From Desulfobacterales bacterium (GTDB lineage Bacteria; Desulfobacterota; UBA8473), in contig JACQWO010000008.1 of NCBI GenBank assembly GCA_016209225.1, positions 1 to 64,000 of the forward strand: a stretch of 64,000 bases of DNA, read 5' to 3'. Of this stretch, positions 16,244 to 24,633 are shown piece after piece (positions within the stretch are counted from its first letter, which is position 1; each line of letters starts with the position of its first letter). Position numbers and translations under genes: made by a program. Below the pieces are notes generated by a model. That model had not been told where the DNA came from and made no database searches. It worked only from the letters and a program-made list of their open reading frames with translations.

Positions 16244-17348
16244 TGTCCTTAAGCAGATCTAATACTGCATGGTAAACCTCATCCACACTTATTGTATTCA
16301 TGCAGTTAACCTCTTTATTGCATTCCCTCTTGTAACAGGGGCCACATCCCAATTCCGAAACTATCTTTCTACCTCTACCGTAGAGTTCAATCTCTTGTGC
16401 ACAGGTAGGACCAAAGATAGCAACTACCAGTTTTCTAAGTGCTATAGCTATGTGCATGGCAATGGTATCACCACTTACCACTAGATCGCAGAGATTTATC
16501 AGGGCACAGAACTGTTGGAGGGTATTATGACAGCCAACATCATAAACCAGATATTTAATCCTTGAGCATATTTCTCTATTCCGTTGTATTTCATTGGGCC
16601 CTCCTAGAAGGAGGATCTTTGCATCCATTTCTGAACTAACAGTTTCGATTAATTCAACAAAGCAATCAATAGTCCATGCCTTATTTGCGAAGATATCTCC
16701 TGCACCGGTATTCAATCCAATAATTAAAGCCTCTTCGCTTATCCCATGCTTTAGCAAGAACGACCTGGCATAATTTACATCTTCATCAGGGATGGTTAGG
16801 ATGTATTCATCCTGCTGGTATTCTAATCTTGATGACTCATATATCAACTCAGGATAAGTTTTAGCGTTAATCACAAATTTTAATGGATCGGATAGACCTA
16901 ATTTAAACAGGTATACACTTTCTTCATTTAAAGGAAAGACATTACCTTCGGGACTCATTCCAAAACCTAATTTTTCTTTTGCCTTGATCTTTATAGCCAA
17001 AGCAGTTGCTCGCGGTTCCTTGTCAAGACACAAAAGCAAATCAAATTCTTCTACTTCCAGTCGAAGGACAGTTTCGACATTAAAAACCAACAGTCTATCT
17101 ATCAATGGATTCTCTTTAAGCAGACCATATACGTTTTCGTCGGTTAACCACGTAATATGGCTTTCAGGATATTTCCTCTTAAATCCTCTCAAAATCGGGG
17201 TAGTCCTTAACACATCTCCCATGGCAGCCAATTTTATTATCAATATCCGACTACCCATTGGTGCGTATTTATCACAATCTTCGCAGAGCAACTTGTATCT
17301 GCATGGTTTTTCACCCACAAAGTGCTTGCAATCAAGCCTTAGTTTCAT
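16230..17348 (-). CDS. GT9 heptosyltransferase-like protein with N-terminal Cys motif
   Basis: 372 residues. A GT9 core begins at about residue 32 (SRILIIKLAAMGDVLRTTPI), with the donor motif VVSGDTIAMHIAIAL and VVAIFGPTCAQEIE. Ahead of it is a 30-residue leader with four Cys in DCKHFVGEKPCRYKLLCEDC, a likely small metal-binding knuckle. A further Cys set, CGPCYKRECNKEVNC, is near the C-terminus. It is distinct from waaC/waaF and may add a later heptose or another ADP-sugar to the core. The start is ATG at 17348; the leader is conserved-looking (regular Cys spacing), so I keep it rather than starting at M31. Confidence 0.8.
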   Translation of the reverse strand: MKLRLDCKHFVGEKPCRYKLLCEDCDKYAPMGSRILIIKLAAMGDVLRTTPILRGFKRKYPESHITWLTDENVYGLLKENPLIDRLLVFNVETVLRLEVEEFDLLLCLDKEPRATALAIKIKAKEKLGFGMSPEGNVFPLNEESVYLFKLGLSDPLKFVINAKTYPELIYESSRLEYQQDEYILTIPDEDVNYARSFLLKHGISEEALIIGLNTGAGDIFANKAWTIDCFVELIETVSSEMDAKILLLGGPNEIQRNREICSRIKYLVYDVGCHNTLQQFCALINLCDLVVSGDTIAMHIAIALRKLVVAIFGPTCAQEIELYGRGRKIVSELGCGPCYKRECNKEVNCMNTISVDEVYHAVLDLLKDNGKI

Positions 17349-17411
17349 CTTTTTTTCATCCCATTCCTTCCCCCCTCCCCTCTTTTCAAAAAAGGGGGGG
17401 CTAAACTAAAT

Positions 17412-17430
17412 TCCCCCTTTTAAAGGGGGA
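17412..17430. repeat. C5/G5 palindrome in the lptF-GT9 gap
   Basis: TCCCCCTTTTAAAGGGGGA is a near-perfect palindrome (9-bp arms, one central base) just upstream of the GT9 gene. A second half-site (TTTTCAAAAAAGGGGGGG) lies at about 17383-17400. Confidence 0.65.
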
Positions 17431-17479
17431 TATTAGTCTCTTATAAATGAAATTGTGCGCAAATTGGTAAGAAAATTTT

Positions 17480-17610
17480 AAGTTCAAAGTTCAAAATCCA
17501 AATGCCAAATGAAGCCCAAAGCTCAAATGACAAAGGGGGTAAATCTTTTGATATTAAGTCATTTGACATTCATTTGAACTTTGAGCTTTGAGCTTTGACA
17601 TTTGAACTTT
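17480..17610. repeat. inverted heptamer array (TTTGAGC/TTTGACA family)
   Basis: The right arm at 17559-17610 reads TTTGAGC, TTTGAGC, TTTGACA, TTTGAAC in 7-bp steps. The left arm at 17480-17530 carries complementary units (GTTCAAA, GCCAAAT, GCTCAAA). Together with 17349-17479 it fills the roughly 290-bp gap between GT9 and lptF; no gene is seen there. Confidence 0.8.
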
Positions 17611-17641
17611 TTCTGACCTTTTTGGTTCCGGCTTGTCCGGG

Positions 17642-18805
17642 TTAGGTTTTCAATCCAATTTTCCGTAAAATACGTTCTATCCACACTATAAAATTAATGG
17701 GCAAATCATTGGCTGTTTTATATAACATGTATATTCCTAATATACCAATGAAAAAATTTGGCGCCCATAATGCGATGGGGAGAGGAATCTCACCATTCTT
17801 GGCTAAAATCTCTCCACCGGTAAGAAAAACATAGTAAGTCAGTATTACTCCCAGGCTAAGTATAAATCCCCAAAATTTACTGGATGGTCTGGATTGTATA
17901 CCTAATGGAATTGCAGTTAAACCAAATACTAAACAGGCAAAAGGGAGAGAGAACTTTTCATATAGTACCTGTAAGGGATGGTAAAAACTTTTTTTTTCTT
18001 CTCTTAACTCTTCGATCTTTCTTTGCAGTTCACCAATTGACATTTCACTGTATTCCTTGGCAAAGCTCCCTTGCTCTTTTATAATCGTTCCTAAGTTCAG
18101 ATTTATATCGTAAGCACTAAAACCAATCTCTTGATATGTATTCAAATCCTTACTGGCTCTATGAATCTTCCCATCAATCAATCTAAGTGTAATAATGAGA
18201 GATTTTGGATCAGAGATTAGATAGCCCTCTCTGGCAACAATAGTATTGGGTTCCCCGGTTTCTCCTTTTTCAGAAACCAAAATCCCTTTTAGTTTTTCAC
18301 CCCTGACAGCTATTTCATTCACATAAAGAACCAACCCCTTAAAGTCACTATTGAATGTTCTCTCTTTTATACCAATGTTTACCTTGTTTCTGGCGATATT
18401 GAAGATCAACTCGCTGGTAGAGCTATTCCCCCAGGGAAGGGCATAAACTGCCACAAAGGAAGTCAAGACCGAACAAACCAGAGAGAAAATCATTATCGGA
18501 GCAACCAGTTGGTATGTGCCTATTCCAGATACCTTCATCGCAGTAATCTCATTATCTCCAGAAAGTCTTCCAAGGGCAGCCAAAACAGCCATTAATAGAG
18601 CCATGGGAAAGGTCAACACAAGAAAGGAGGGCATGGCATAGAGAATTAACTTTGAAATGTCAATAAGTTTTACTCCTTTATTTACCACCAATTCAGTTAA
18701 TCGTAAGATACTATTCATTAAAAAAATGAAGGTAAATATCAAAAGCCCAATAAAAAAAGGGCCCATAATCTCTTTGATTAAATATAAACTGATAGTCCTT
18801 TTCAT
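17642..18805 (-). CDS. lptF: LPS export permease LptF/LptG (YjgP/YjgQ family)
   Basis: About 387 residues. Three N-terminal membrane helices (residues 12-120) contain PFFIGLLIFTFIFLMNSILR and LSGDNEITAMKVSGI, the conserved cytoplasmic coupling segment. A periplasmic beta-jellyroll region follows (about 140-270), then three C-terminal helices with FGLTAIPLGIQSRPSSKFWG. LptF and LptG form the membrane part of the LptB2FG transporter that extracts LPS toward the Lpt bridge. ATG at 18803-18805 is used; 24 upstream codons in frame lack family similarity. Only one of the usual tandem lptF-lptG pair is here, so the partner must be elsewhere. The symbol is a best guess between F and G. Confidence 0.82.
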   Translation of the reverse strand: MKRTISLYLIKEIMGPFFIGLLIFTFIFLMNSILRLTELVVNKGVKLIDISKLILYAMPSFLVLTFPMALLMAVLAALGRLSGDNEITAMKVSGIGTYQLVAPIMIFSLVCSVLTSFVAVYALPWGNSSTSELIFNIARNKVNIGIKERTFNSDFKGLVLYVNEIAVRGEKLKGILVSEKGETGEPNTIVAREGYLISDPKSLIITLRLIDGKIHRASKDLNTYQEIGFSAYDINLNLGTIIKEQGSFAKEYSEMSIGELQRKIEELREEKKSFYHPLQVLYEKFSLPFACLVFGLTAIPLGIQSRPSSKFWGFILSLGVILTYYVFLTGGEILAKNGEIPLPIALWAPNFFIGILGIYMLYKTANDLPINFIVWIERILRKIGLKT

Positions 18806-18880
18806 CGAATTAGTCCATTCTGAAAAATGAAAAATTTCCTTTGGGGCAAACATGAGCAGGATTTTTGGGGAACCCAACTG

Positions 18881-18960
18881 AAAGTGCCTAAAGTGAACTA
18901 AAGTTAAAATATTTAAACCATAACTTTAGGCACTTTGGCTCACTTTACACTTTACACTTA
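18881..18960. repeat. inverted heptamer array (ACTTTAG/ACTTTAC family)
   Basis: AAAGTGCCTAAAGTGAACTA on the left is answered by AACTTTAGGCACTTT, then TCACTTTACACTTTACACTT on the right. The region folds into a hairpin upstream of lptF. The same units occur at 36527-36566. Confidence 0.8.
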
Positions 18961-19019
18961 GATTTTTGGGTCAAAAAATGTATGCTGACGCGAAAAGGGG
19001 TACTTTTCCAAAGCTCCCT

Positions 19020-20189
19020 CTATGTCAAATGTAAAGGCTCAATTCCCATCATTCCTGTGGCTATTCTGGCAGCCTTAAAAGAAGCTCCGGGGGGGCCCAG
19101 TTTCTCCTTAACCCAGGTTAATTCATTTTTGATCTTGGAATACAACTCACTATCTTCGAGGATTTTAAGGACTTCACCTGCTATTCGCTCTGGAGTAACA
19201 TCATGCTGGATTAATTCAGATACAACTCTCCTCTGTGCCACCAGGTTTACCAGTCCAATATTCTCAACCTTTATCATCAATTTACCAATCAAATACGTCA
19301 AAGGAGAAACTTTGTACAGGATGACCATAGGAGAATTAATTATGGCCGCTTCCAGAGTAGCCGTTCCGGAAGCCACTATTACTACCCTGGATATATTTAT
19401 AGCGTCATAATTGTTATCTGTAATAACATTGACCCTTAAGCTGTTACAGGTGTTACCGATGATTTTTTCTATTTGGATCTTATTTATAGTAGAGGCAACC
19501 GGTAATACGAACTGCAGGTTCCCAAGTTTTCTGTTCAATATCTCAGCGGCTTTTAACATTTGGGGCAGAAGAAGTCTAACCTCGCTCTTTCTACTTCCAG
19601 GAAACAACCCTATGGTTATCCTATCCTTGTCAAGGTTAAATCTTTCTAAGGCTTTCTCTATGGAAAACTTCGGTTTTGCAATATCAATCAAAGGATGTCC
19701 CACAAATTCAATATCAATCCTTTCTTTTTCATAAAAAGGAGCTTCAAAAGGGAGAATTACTAAGAGTTTGTTCACCAGTCTGGCGATTTTTTTCACTCTC
19801 CTCCTTCTCCATGCCCATACCTGCGGGCTAATATAGTATAGAACCGGAATACCTCTTTTCCTGGCAAATTTCGCTAGGTGAAGATTAAAATCCGGGTAAT
19901 CAATCAAAATTACCAGGTCTGGATGGTTTACCTTCAGCGATTTTTTCAACTCTCTAAATGCTTTTATAATCGTCTTTAATTTGGAGAATACCTCCATAAC
20001 CCCAACTACCGCCATATCAGAGGAATCAAATAGGACACTAACGCCTGCCTCCTTTATCCTTTGCCCACCGACACCATAGAAATGCACATCGGGGGTAAGT
20101 TCCCTTATGGCATTAATTAAATTAGAGCCATGAAGGTCGGCAGAGGCTTCTCCTGCTACTATTAGAATTCTCTTTGAAGGTTTATTCAT
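19020..20189 (-). CDS. lpxB: lipid-A-disaccharide synthase
   Basis: About 389-residue GT19 enzyme that joins UDP-2,3-diacylglucosamine (or its 3-amino analogue) and lipid X to the disaccharide at the inner membrane. RILIVAGEASADLHGSNLI is the conserved N-terminus, then FYGVGGQRIKEAGV, VVGVMEV, ISPQVWAWRRRRV, GLFPGSRKSEVRLLLP and ASGTATLEAAI. ATG at 20187-20189 is preferred to the TTG four codons upstream, which lies at a repeat boundary. It follows the gnnB-like gene across a repeat. Confidence 0.93.
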   Translation of the reverse strand: MNKPSKRILIVAGEASADLHGSNLINAIRELTPDVHFYGVGGQRIKEAGVSVLFDSSDMAVVGVMEVFSKLKTIIKAFRELKKSLKVNHPDLVILIDYPDFNLHLAKFARKRGIPVLYYISPQVWAWRRRRVKKIARLVNKLLVILPFEAPFYEKERIDIEFVGHPLIDIAKPKFSIEKALERFNLDKDRITIGLFPGSRKSEVRLLLPQMLKAAEILNRKLGNLQFVLPVASTINKIQIEKIIGNTCNSLRVNVITDNNYDAINISRVVIVASGTATLEAAIINSPMVILYKVSPLTYLIGKLMIKVENIGLVNLVAQRRVVSELIQHDVTPERIAGEVLKILEDSELYSKIKNELTWVKEKLGPPGASFKAARIATGMMGIEPLHLT

Positions 20190-20203
20190 TTTATTGCCCA
20201 AAA

Positions 20204-20323
20204 GGGTTCCAGGAGTCGAGGGTTCTAGGGTTCAAGTGTTTAAAGTATTTATAGCTTTGATCACTCGACCCCTTGACTCCTTGAATCCTTGAACCCTCAA
20301 ACCATCGGCTTTAGCCGATGGTA
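20204..20323. repeat. inverted octamer array capped by CCATCGGCT hairpin
   Basis: The left arm carries AGGAGTCGAGGGTTCTAGGG and TTCAAGTG units. The right arm has CACTCGACCCCTTGACTCCT, TGAATCCT, TGAACCCT. The cap ACCATCGGCT-TT-AGCCGATGGT (20301-20322) contains the last three codons and stop of the gnnB-like gene. The same cap occurs at 39921-39940 beside another octamer array. Confidence 0.8.
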
Positions 20324-21477
20324 GTTGACATTGCATCTTTAATTGTTTTACAGACTCTCTGTATCTCATCCTCCGTCAACTCCGGATACATAGGCAGTGA
20401 TAATACCTCAAGAGACGCCGATTCACTTTTCTTAAGGTCATTTGCATCAAAACATAAGCCCTTAAACACTTGCTGTTGATGAAGAGGTAGAGGATAGTAA
20501 ATTGCCGAAGCAATACCCTCATCTCTAAGGCATTTTGTTATCCTATCTCTATATCTGGTTCTAATCGTATACTGGTGATATACGTGTTTAACGTGCTCAT
20601 CCTCATAGGGCGTAATTAGATCTACTCCCCTAAGGCAATCATTATAGAGGCTGGCATTCTTTCGACGCAATTCGTTGAATTTATCTATCTTTCTTAACTT
20701 CACCCTTAGAATTGCTGCTTGGATCTCATCAAGCCTGCTATTGAAACCCATCTCAATATAATAGTACTTCACCTTACTTCCATGGTTTCGCAGGATCCTA
20801 ATCTTATCTGCCAGGTCTTCACTATCAGTAATAATCATACCTCCATCGCCGTAACAACCCAGGTTCTTGCTGGGAAAAAAGCTGAGGCATCCAATCTCGC
20901 CAAAAGTCCCAACTTTTCTCCCTTTGTATTCAGATCCAAATGCCTGAGCACAATCCTCTATAAGTAGAAGATTGTACTTACTGCATAGGCTTACAATATG
21001 TTCCATATCAGCAGATTGTCCATAAAGATGGACTGGTAGAATAGCCCTTATCTGATTTCCATTTTCCTTATTTATTAATATCCCCTCTTTCTCATTAAAG
21101 GATGTTTTTGTCTCGATAAATTCTTCAATCTTTTCCGGGTCAATATTATATGTTATGGGATTTATATCCACAAATATGGGGGTTGCCCCTACAGAAACAA
21201 TGGTTTCTACAGTAGAAACAAAGGTAAAAGGGGTAGTAATTACATCTTGTCCTTTTCTTACCCCACAGGCAAGAAGTGCCAAGTGTAATGCATCAGTGCC
21301 TGATGCAAGACCAACGGCGTATTTGGCTCCTAAGTAAGACGCAATTTCTTTCTCCAGTTTCTCTACTGACGGACCTAAAATGAAGTTCCCATCCTCCAAT
21401 ACTTCTTTAATAGCTCTGTCAATTTCATCCTTCATTATTTCATACTGAACTTTGAGATTAACCATGGGAATCATCAT
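20311..21477 (-). CDS. gnnB: DegT/DnrJ/EryC1 aminotransferase, candidate UDP-3-keto-GlcNAc aminotransferase
   Basis: 388-residue PLP enzyme, fold type I, of the sugar aminotransferase family. GLASGTDALHLAL binds PLP phosphate, LIEDCAQAFGSEYKGR carries the ring-stacking Asp, and FFPSKNLGCYGDGGMI holds the Schiff-base Lys. AAGGAG sits 5 nt before the first ATG of ATGATG (21477). It overlaps the oxidoreductase gene by 20 bp, so the two work in sequence. In Acidithiobacillus ferrooxidans a Gfo/Idh enzyme and a DegT enzyme (GnnA, GnnB) between lpxA and lpxB convert UDP-GlcNAc to UDP-GlcNAc3N (family knowledge), and this is the same arrangement. O-antigen WbpE-type function is the alternative. The C-terminal T-I-G-stop lies in a repeat hairpin. 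Confidence 0.8.
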   Translation of the reverse strand: MMIPMVNLKVQYEIMKDEIDRAIKEVLEDGNFILGPSVEKLEKEIASYLGAKYAVGLASGTDALHLALLACGVRKGQDVITTPFTFVSTVETIVSVGATPIFVDINPITYNIDPEKIEEFIETKTSFNEKEGILINKENGNQIRAILPVHLYGQSADMEHIVSLCSKYNLLLIEDCAQAFGSEYKGRKVGTFGEIGCLSFFPSKNLGCYGDGGMIITDSEDLADKIRILRNHGSKVKYYYIEMGFNSRLDEIQAAILRVKLRKIDKFNELRRKNASLYNDCLRGVDLITPYEDEHVKHVYHQYTIRTRYRDRITKCLRDEGIASAIYYPLPLHQQQVFKGLCFDANDLKKSESASLEVLSLPMYPELTEDEIQRVCKTIKDAMSTTIG

Positions 21478-22426
21478 AAATTCTCCTTAACCGGTCAATT
21501 TGTTCTAGAATTCGTAACGCTACAGAAAGTGCCCTTTTAGCATCGGCCCCGGACACTAAGGGTGGTTTCCTGGTGTTAACTGAATCGATAAAAGACTTAA
21601 TCTCTTCTTCTAGAGAGTCCCTTGCGTTTATTTCCACATTGCTAGCCACAATTTTAGGCAAACCACCATTTTTTTCTCCATTTTCAATCTTATTATAGAT
21701 ATCAACCTTTTTTGAGAGAAAATCTATGGAGATATAGGCATCTGGTTGAAATATGCGAATCTTTCTCATAGTCTTTTCTGAAACCCGACTGGCAGTGATA
21801 TTAGCTACACAACCATTGATAAAAGTTATTCTAGCATTGGCTATATCTATTTTAGGAGAAATCACAGGGACACCCACAGCATCAATAATATCTATATCAG
21901 AATTAACAATACTCAATACGATATCAAGATCATGGATCATCAGATCCAGAACCACATCTACATCGGTAGCTCTTTCAGTAAAGAAACTCAATCTATGGGA
22001 TTCAATGAACATAGGATTATTCAAAACATCTTCTATAGCAACAATAGCTGAGTTATATCTTTCTAAATGTCCAACCTGAAATATTAGATTTTTCTTCTCA
22101 GCCATCTCTACTAAAGTGTCTGCTTCTGCAACAGTTGTGGCAATAGGTTTCTCAAGCAAAATATCTATACCATTATTATAGTAATCCTTGGCAACTCTGT
22201 AGTGTAATTTGGTTGGAACAGCAATGCTCACTGCCTGTACTTCACCGAAAAGATCAGAGTAGTCAAAAAAAGCCCTTGTATTAAAACGATTGGCAATCTC
22301 TAATGCCCGTGCATGATTAATGTCAACTACCCCAATTAGATTAACCCCTGATAGTTTTGAATACTTTTCCGCATGATATTGGCCTAGATACCCTACCCCT
22401 ACTACGCCAACTCTTATCTTTTCCAT
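21458..22426 (-). CDS. gnnA: Gfo/Idh/MocA oxidoreductase, candidate UDP-GlcNAc 3-dehydrogenase
   Basis: 322 residues. The N-terminal Rossmann domain has GVVGVGYLGQYHAEKY (residues 7-22), VSIAVPTKLHY, and the signature DILLEKPIATTVAEAD with the catalytic Lys of EKP near residue 93, followed by FQVGHLERYN. The C-terminal alpha/beta domain is typical of Gfo/Idh enzymes. Its tight overlap with a sugar aminotransferase and its place between lpxI and lpxB suggest oxidation of the 3-OH of UDP-GlcNAc as the first step to a diamino sugar (GnnA). The start ATG follows AGGGC at a short spacing, 20 nt after lpxI. Confidence 0.8.
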   Translation of the reverse strand: MEKIRVGVVGVGYLGQYHAEKYSKLSGVNLIGVVDINHARALEIANRFNTRAFFDYSDLFGEVQAVSIAVPTKLHYRVAKDYYNNGIDILLEKPIATTVAEADTLVEMAEKKNLIFQVGHLERYNSAIVAIEDVLNNPMFIESHRLSFFTERATDVDVVLDLMIHDLDIVLSIVNSDIDIIDAVGVPVISPKIDIANARITFINGCVANITASRVSEKTMRKIRIFQPDAYISIDFLSKKVDIYNKIENGEKNGGLPKIVASNVEINARDSLEEEIKSFIDSVNTRKPPLVSGADAKRALSVALRILEQIDRLRRIYDDSHG

Positions 22427-22446
22427 TTTTGCCCTAGTGTTTGAGG

Positions 22447-23247
22447 TTAGATTGCTACAATTGAAATGCCTTCCTCGTCAGCAAACCTAACCATTTCCTC
22501 CTTCTCCATGATAATTGTGTTGCCGGCTTCTATAGCCAGCACTGAACCTCTTACCTCCTTTAAAGAACGGATTGTTTCCATTCCAACTACCGGGATGTCA
22601 AAACGCATATCCTGATGAGGCTTGCTTACTTTTATAACCACTACCTGTCCATTTCCTAATCTCCCTCCCCGCTTGATAGTCTCATCAGTACCCTCTATAG
22701 CTTCAACCGCTAAGATTACTTGATCTTTGACAACAACGGTTTGCCCAATATCCAGCTTACCAATGCCCTTCGCAATATCCCAGCCAAAATTTATATCCTT
22801 GTATTGATCCTTGGTTGGCACCCCTTTTGTAAGCACCCCTTTTTGGGCTAAAATCGAAGGAAGGTAACGAGTAGAGCTCTGAACATTTATCCCTTCTTTT
22901 TCTAATACTTTTGCAAAAGAACGCAATAATAAATCATCTTTCTTATGCGCCAATTTTGACAGAAGGGATGTCGCCTTGGCATCAGGTTTTATTCCAGAAA
23001 ACATCGATGCTTTAGTCACCCCCCCAATCATTATTACATTGCTGATCTGTTCCTCCTTAAATATTTCGATTAACCTTTGAAGTTGTCCCACATCAATCCA
23101 GAAGATTCTGTCAACGTATTTTTCAAGGCTATCAAGAGTTTCTCCTCTATGAGCAATAGCTGTCACTTTTAAATTCTTTTGCGCTAATACCTGGGCAAAT
23201 ACAATGGGTAGTTTACCGTTTCCGGCAATTAAGCCGATCTTTTCCAT
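22447..23247 (-). CDS. lpxI: UDP-2,3-diacylglucosamine pyrophosphatase LpxI
   Basis: 266 residues, LpxI (formerly DUF1009) family, which cleaves UDP-2,3-diacyl-GlcN to lipid X and UMP and replaces LpxH in many non-enteric bacteria. N-terminal KIGLIAGNGKLPIVFAQ, then VIMIGGVTKASMF. The C-terminal catalytic domain has WDIAKGIGKLDIGQTVVVKD and VLAVEAIEGTDETIKRGG, with DMRFDIPVVGMETI near the end. It overlaps the lpxA stop by one base (TAATG), so translation is coupled. Confidence 0.94.
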   Translation of the reverse strand: MEKIGLIAGNGKLPIVFAQVLAQKNLKVTAIAHRGETLDSLEKYVDRIFWIDVGQLQRLIEIFKEEQISNVIMIGGVTKASMFSGIKPDAKATSLLSKLAHKKDDLLLRSFAKVLEKEGINVQSSTRYLPSILAQKGVLTKGVPTKDQYKDINFGWDIAKGIGKLDIGQTVVVKDQVILAVEAIEGTDETIKRGGRLGNGQVVVIKVSKPHQDMRFDIPVVGMETIRSLKEVRGSVLAIEAGNTIIMEKEEMVRFADEEGISIVAI

Positions 23248-24017
23248 TATCTACAGATACCTCTTTCAGATTTTCGTATAAACCCTACAAGATTGTTAAC
23301 CTCTTCTGAGTCAAGAATTTCGAGCTTCACTTTCTCTAATGCATTATTCAGGGTCATGCCTGATCTAAATATAATCTTGTATGCCTTCTTAAGGTTGTTT
23401 ATTGTGGCTTTGGGGAAATTGTTTCTCTTAAGCCCTGTAATATTCAGGCCAAATAATCTAGCTCTATTGCCCACAGCCATAACGTAGGGTGGAACACTCT
23501 TAGAAACCGCTGAGGCCCCCCCAATAATGGAATAAGTCCCAACCCTAACAAACTGATGGATGGCAACTAATCCACCAATAATTGCAAAGTCTTCTATTTC
23601 AATGTGCCCAGCGAGGGTAGCGGCATTGGCCATTATGATATTACTTCCTATTTTACAGTCATGGGCTATGTGGCAATATGCCATAAGAAAGTTATTGTTC
23701 CCTACCGTTGTTACCCCCCCGCCATGGGAGGATGCCCTATTTATGGTTACAAACTCTCTGATAGTATTATCGTTACCGATGATTAAATCAGATTTTTCCC
23801 CTTTAAACTTCAAATCCTGCGGAGGGGTTCCAATAGACACAAATTGATATATATGACACCGCTCCCCTATCTGTGTGAATTTTTCTATTGTTACATGAGA
23901 GCTTACATTTGTATCCTTACCAATCTTGACATTCTCGGCTATTATAGAATATGGTCCTATTTCCACCCCTTCATCTAACTCTGCCTTTGGATGAACAATC
24001 GCTGTTGGATGTATCAT
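23247..24017 (-). CDS. lpxA: UDP-N-acetylglucosamine acyltransferase
   Basis: 256-residue left-handed beta-helix acyltransferase that adds the first 3-hydroxyacyl chain. IHPTAIVHPKAELDEGVEIG begins the hexapeptide coils. YCHIAHDCKIG carries the catalytic His of the HIAHD motif. HQFVRVGTYSIIGGASAVSK is the acyl-chain-length region, and GLKRNNFPKATI starts the C-terminal helices. GGAGGAG precedes ATG by about 10 nt. In organisms with GnnA/GnnB the enzyme acylates UDP-GlcNAc3N through an amide. Whether this LpxA has switched specificity cannot be told from the motifs I can see. Confidence 0.95.
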   Translation of the reverse strand: MIHPTAIVHPKAELDEGVEIGPYSIIAENVKIGKDTNVSSHVTIEKFTQIGERCHIYQFVSIGTPPQDLKFKGEKSDLIIGNDNTIREFVTINRASSHGGGVTTVGNNNFLMAYCHIAHDCKIGSNIIMANAATLAGHIEIEDFAIIGGLVAIHQFVRVGTYSIIGGASAVSKSVPPYVMAVGNRARLFGLNITGLKRNNFPKATINNLKKAYKIIFRSGMTLNNALEKVKLEILDSEEVNNLVGFIRKSERGICR

Positions 24018-24055
24018 CGCAATAACTCTCCTCCAAATATATTAATTACTTATGG

Positions 24056-24195
24056 TTCTTCTCCCAATTAGTTGGGAGAAAGTGGTATAGGATTCAAGGA
24101 TTCCAGGATTCAAGTGCTTATTTATCCCACCTGAATCCTCGACTCCTTGACCCCTTGAATCCTTTTCATCGACCAACTCTTTGGGAGATGAACCT
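24056..24195. repeat. dispersed hairpin element with TCTCCCAA cap, copy 1
   Basis: TCTCCCAA-TTAG-TTGGGAGA (24060-24079) is followed by AAAGTGGT and an inverted octamer array (GGATTCAA... / ...TTGAATCC), then CGACCAACTCTTTGGGAGATGAACCTTA. A clearly homologous copy with the same order and ends is at 58385-58530. It fills the gap between lpxA and fabZ. Confidence 0.85.
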
Positions 24196-24632
24196 TACTT
24201 ATTAGATATTATACCTTGCAATTCACCTTCAGCAACCAAAGATTCCCCAACGAACGCCTTGCCACCAAATCTCCACAGGAAACTTCTATGTTTAATTACC
24301 TCCACTTCAAACCTTACTTGATCACCTGGCAATACAGGTTTCCTAAATTTAACTTTATCTATGCTGGAAAAGTAAAAATTCTTGTTCTTAACCCTTTCAG
24401 GTTCATAACTCAAAAAAGCCAGGACTCCCCCGGCCTGAGCCATTGCCTCAATTAACAAAACTCCAGGCATAATAGGGTAATCAGGAAAATGCCCTTGGAA
24501 AAAGGGTTCATTAAAAGTAAGATTTTTCATACCTACAATCCTTTTTCCCTTTTCCATTTCTAATATCCTATCAATTAAAAGAAAGGGGTACCTATGGGGC
24601 AAAACCTTCATAATGCCTATAATGTCTAACAT
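24195..24632 (-). CDS. fabZ: 3-hydroxyacyl-[acyl-carrier-protein] dehydratase FabZ
   Basis: 145-residue hot-dog-fold dehydratase. LPHRYPFLLIDRI begins the domain, and the catalytic His and Glu sit in FFQGHFPDYPIMPGVLLIEAMAQAGG. It commits hydroxyacyl-ACP to chain elongation and so competes with LpxA/LpxD for the same pool; clustering with lpxA and lpxD is common. The ribosome site GGAGGG lies within the last codons of lpxD, whose stop ends 2 nt before the ATG. Length is normal for the family. Confidence 0.95.
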   Translation of the reverse strand: MLDIIGIMKVLPHRYPFLLIDRILEMEKGKRIVGMKNLTFNEPFFQGHFPDYPIMPGVLLIEAMAQAGGVLAFLSYEPERVKNKNFYFSSIDKVKFRKPVLPGDQVRFEVEVIKHRSFLWRFGGKAFVGESLVAEGELQGIISNK

Positions 24633-24633
24633 T

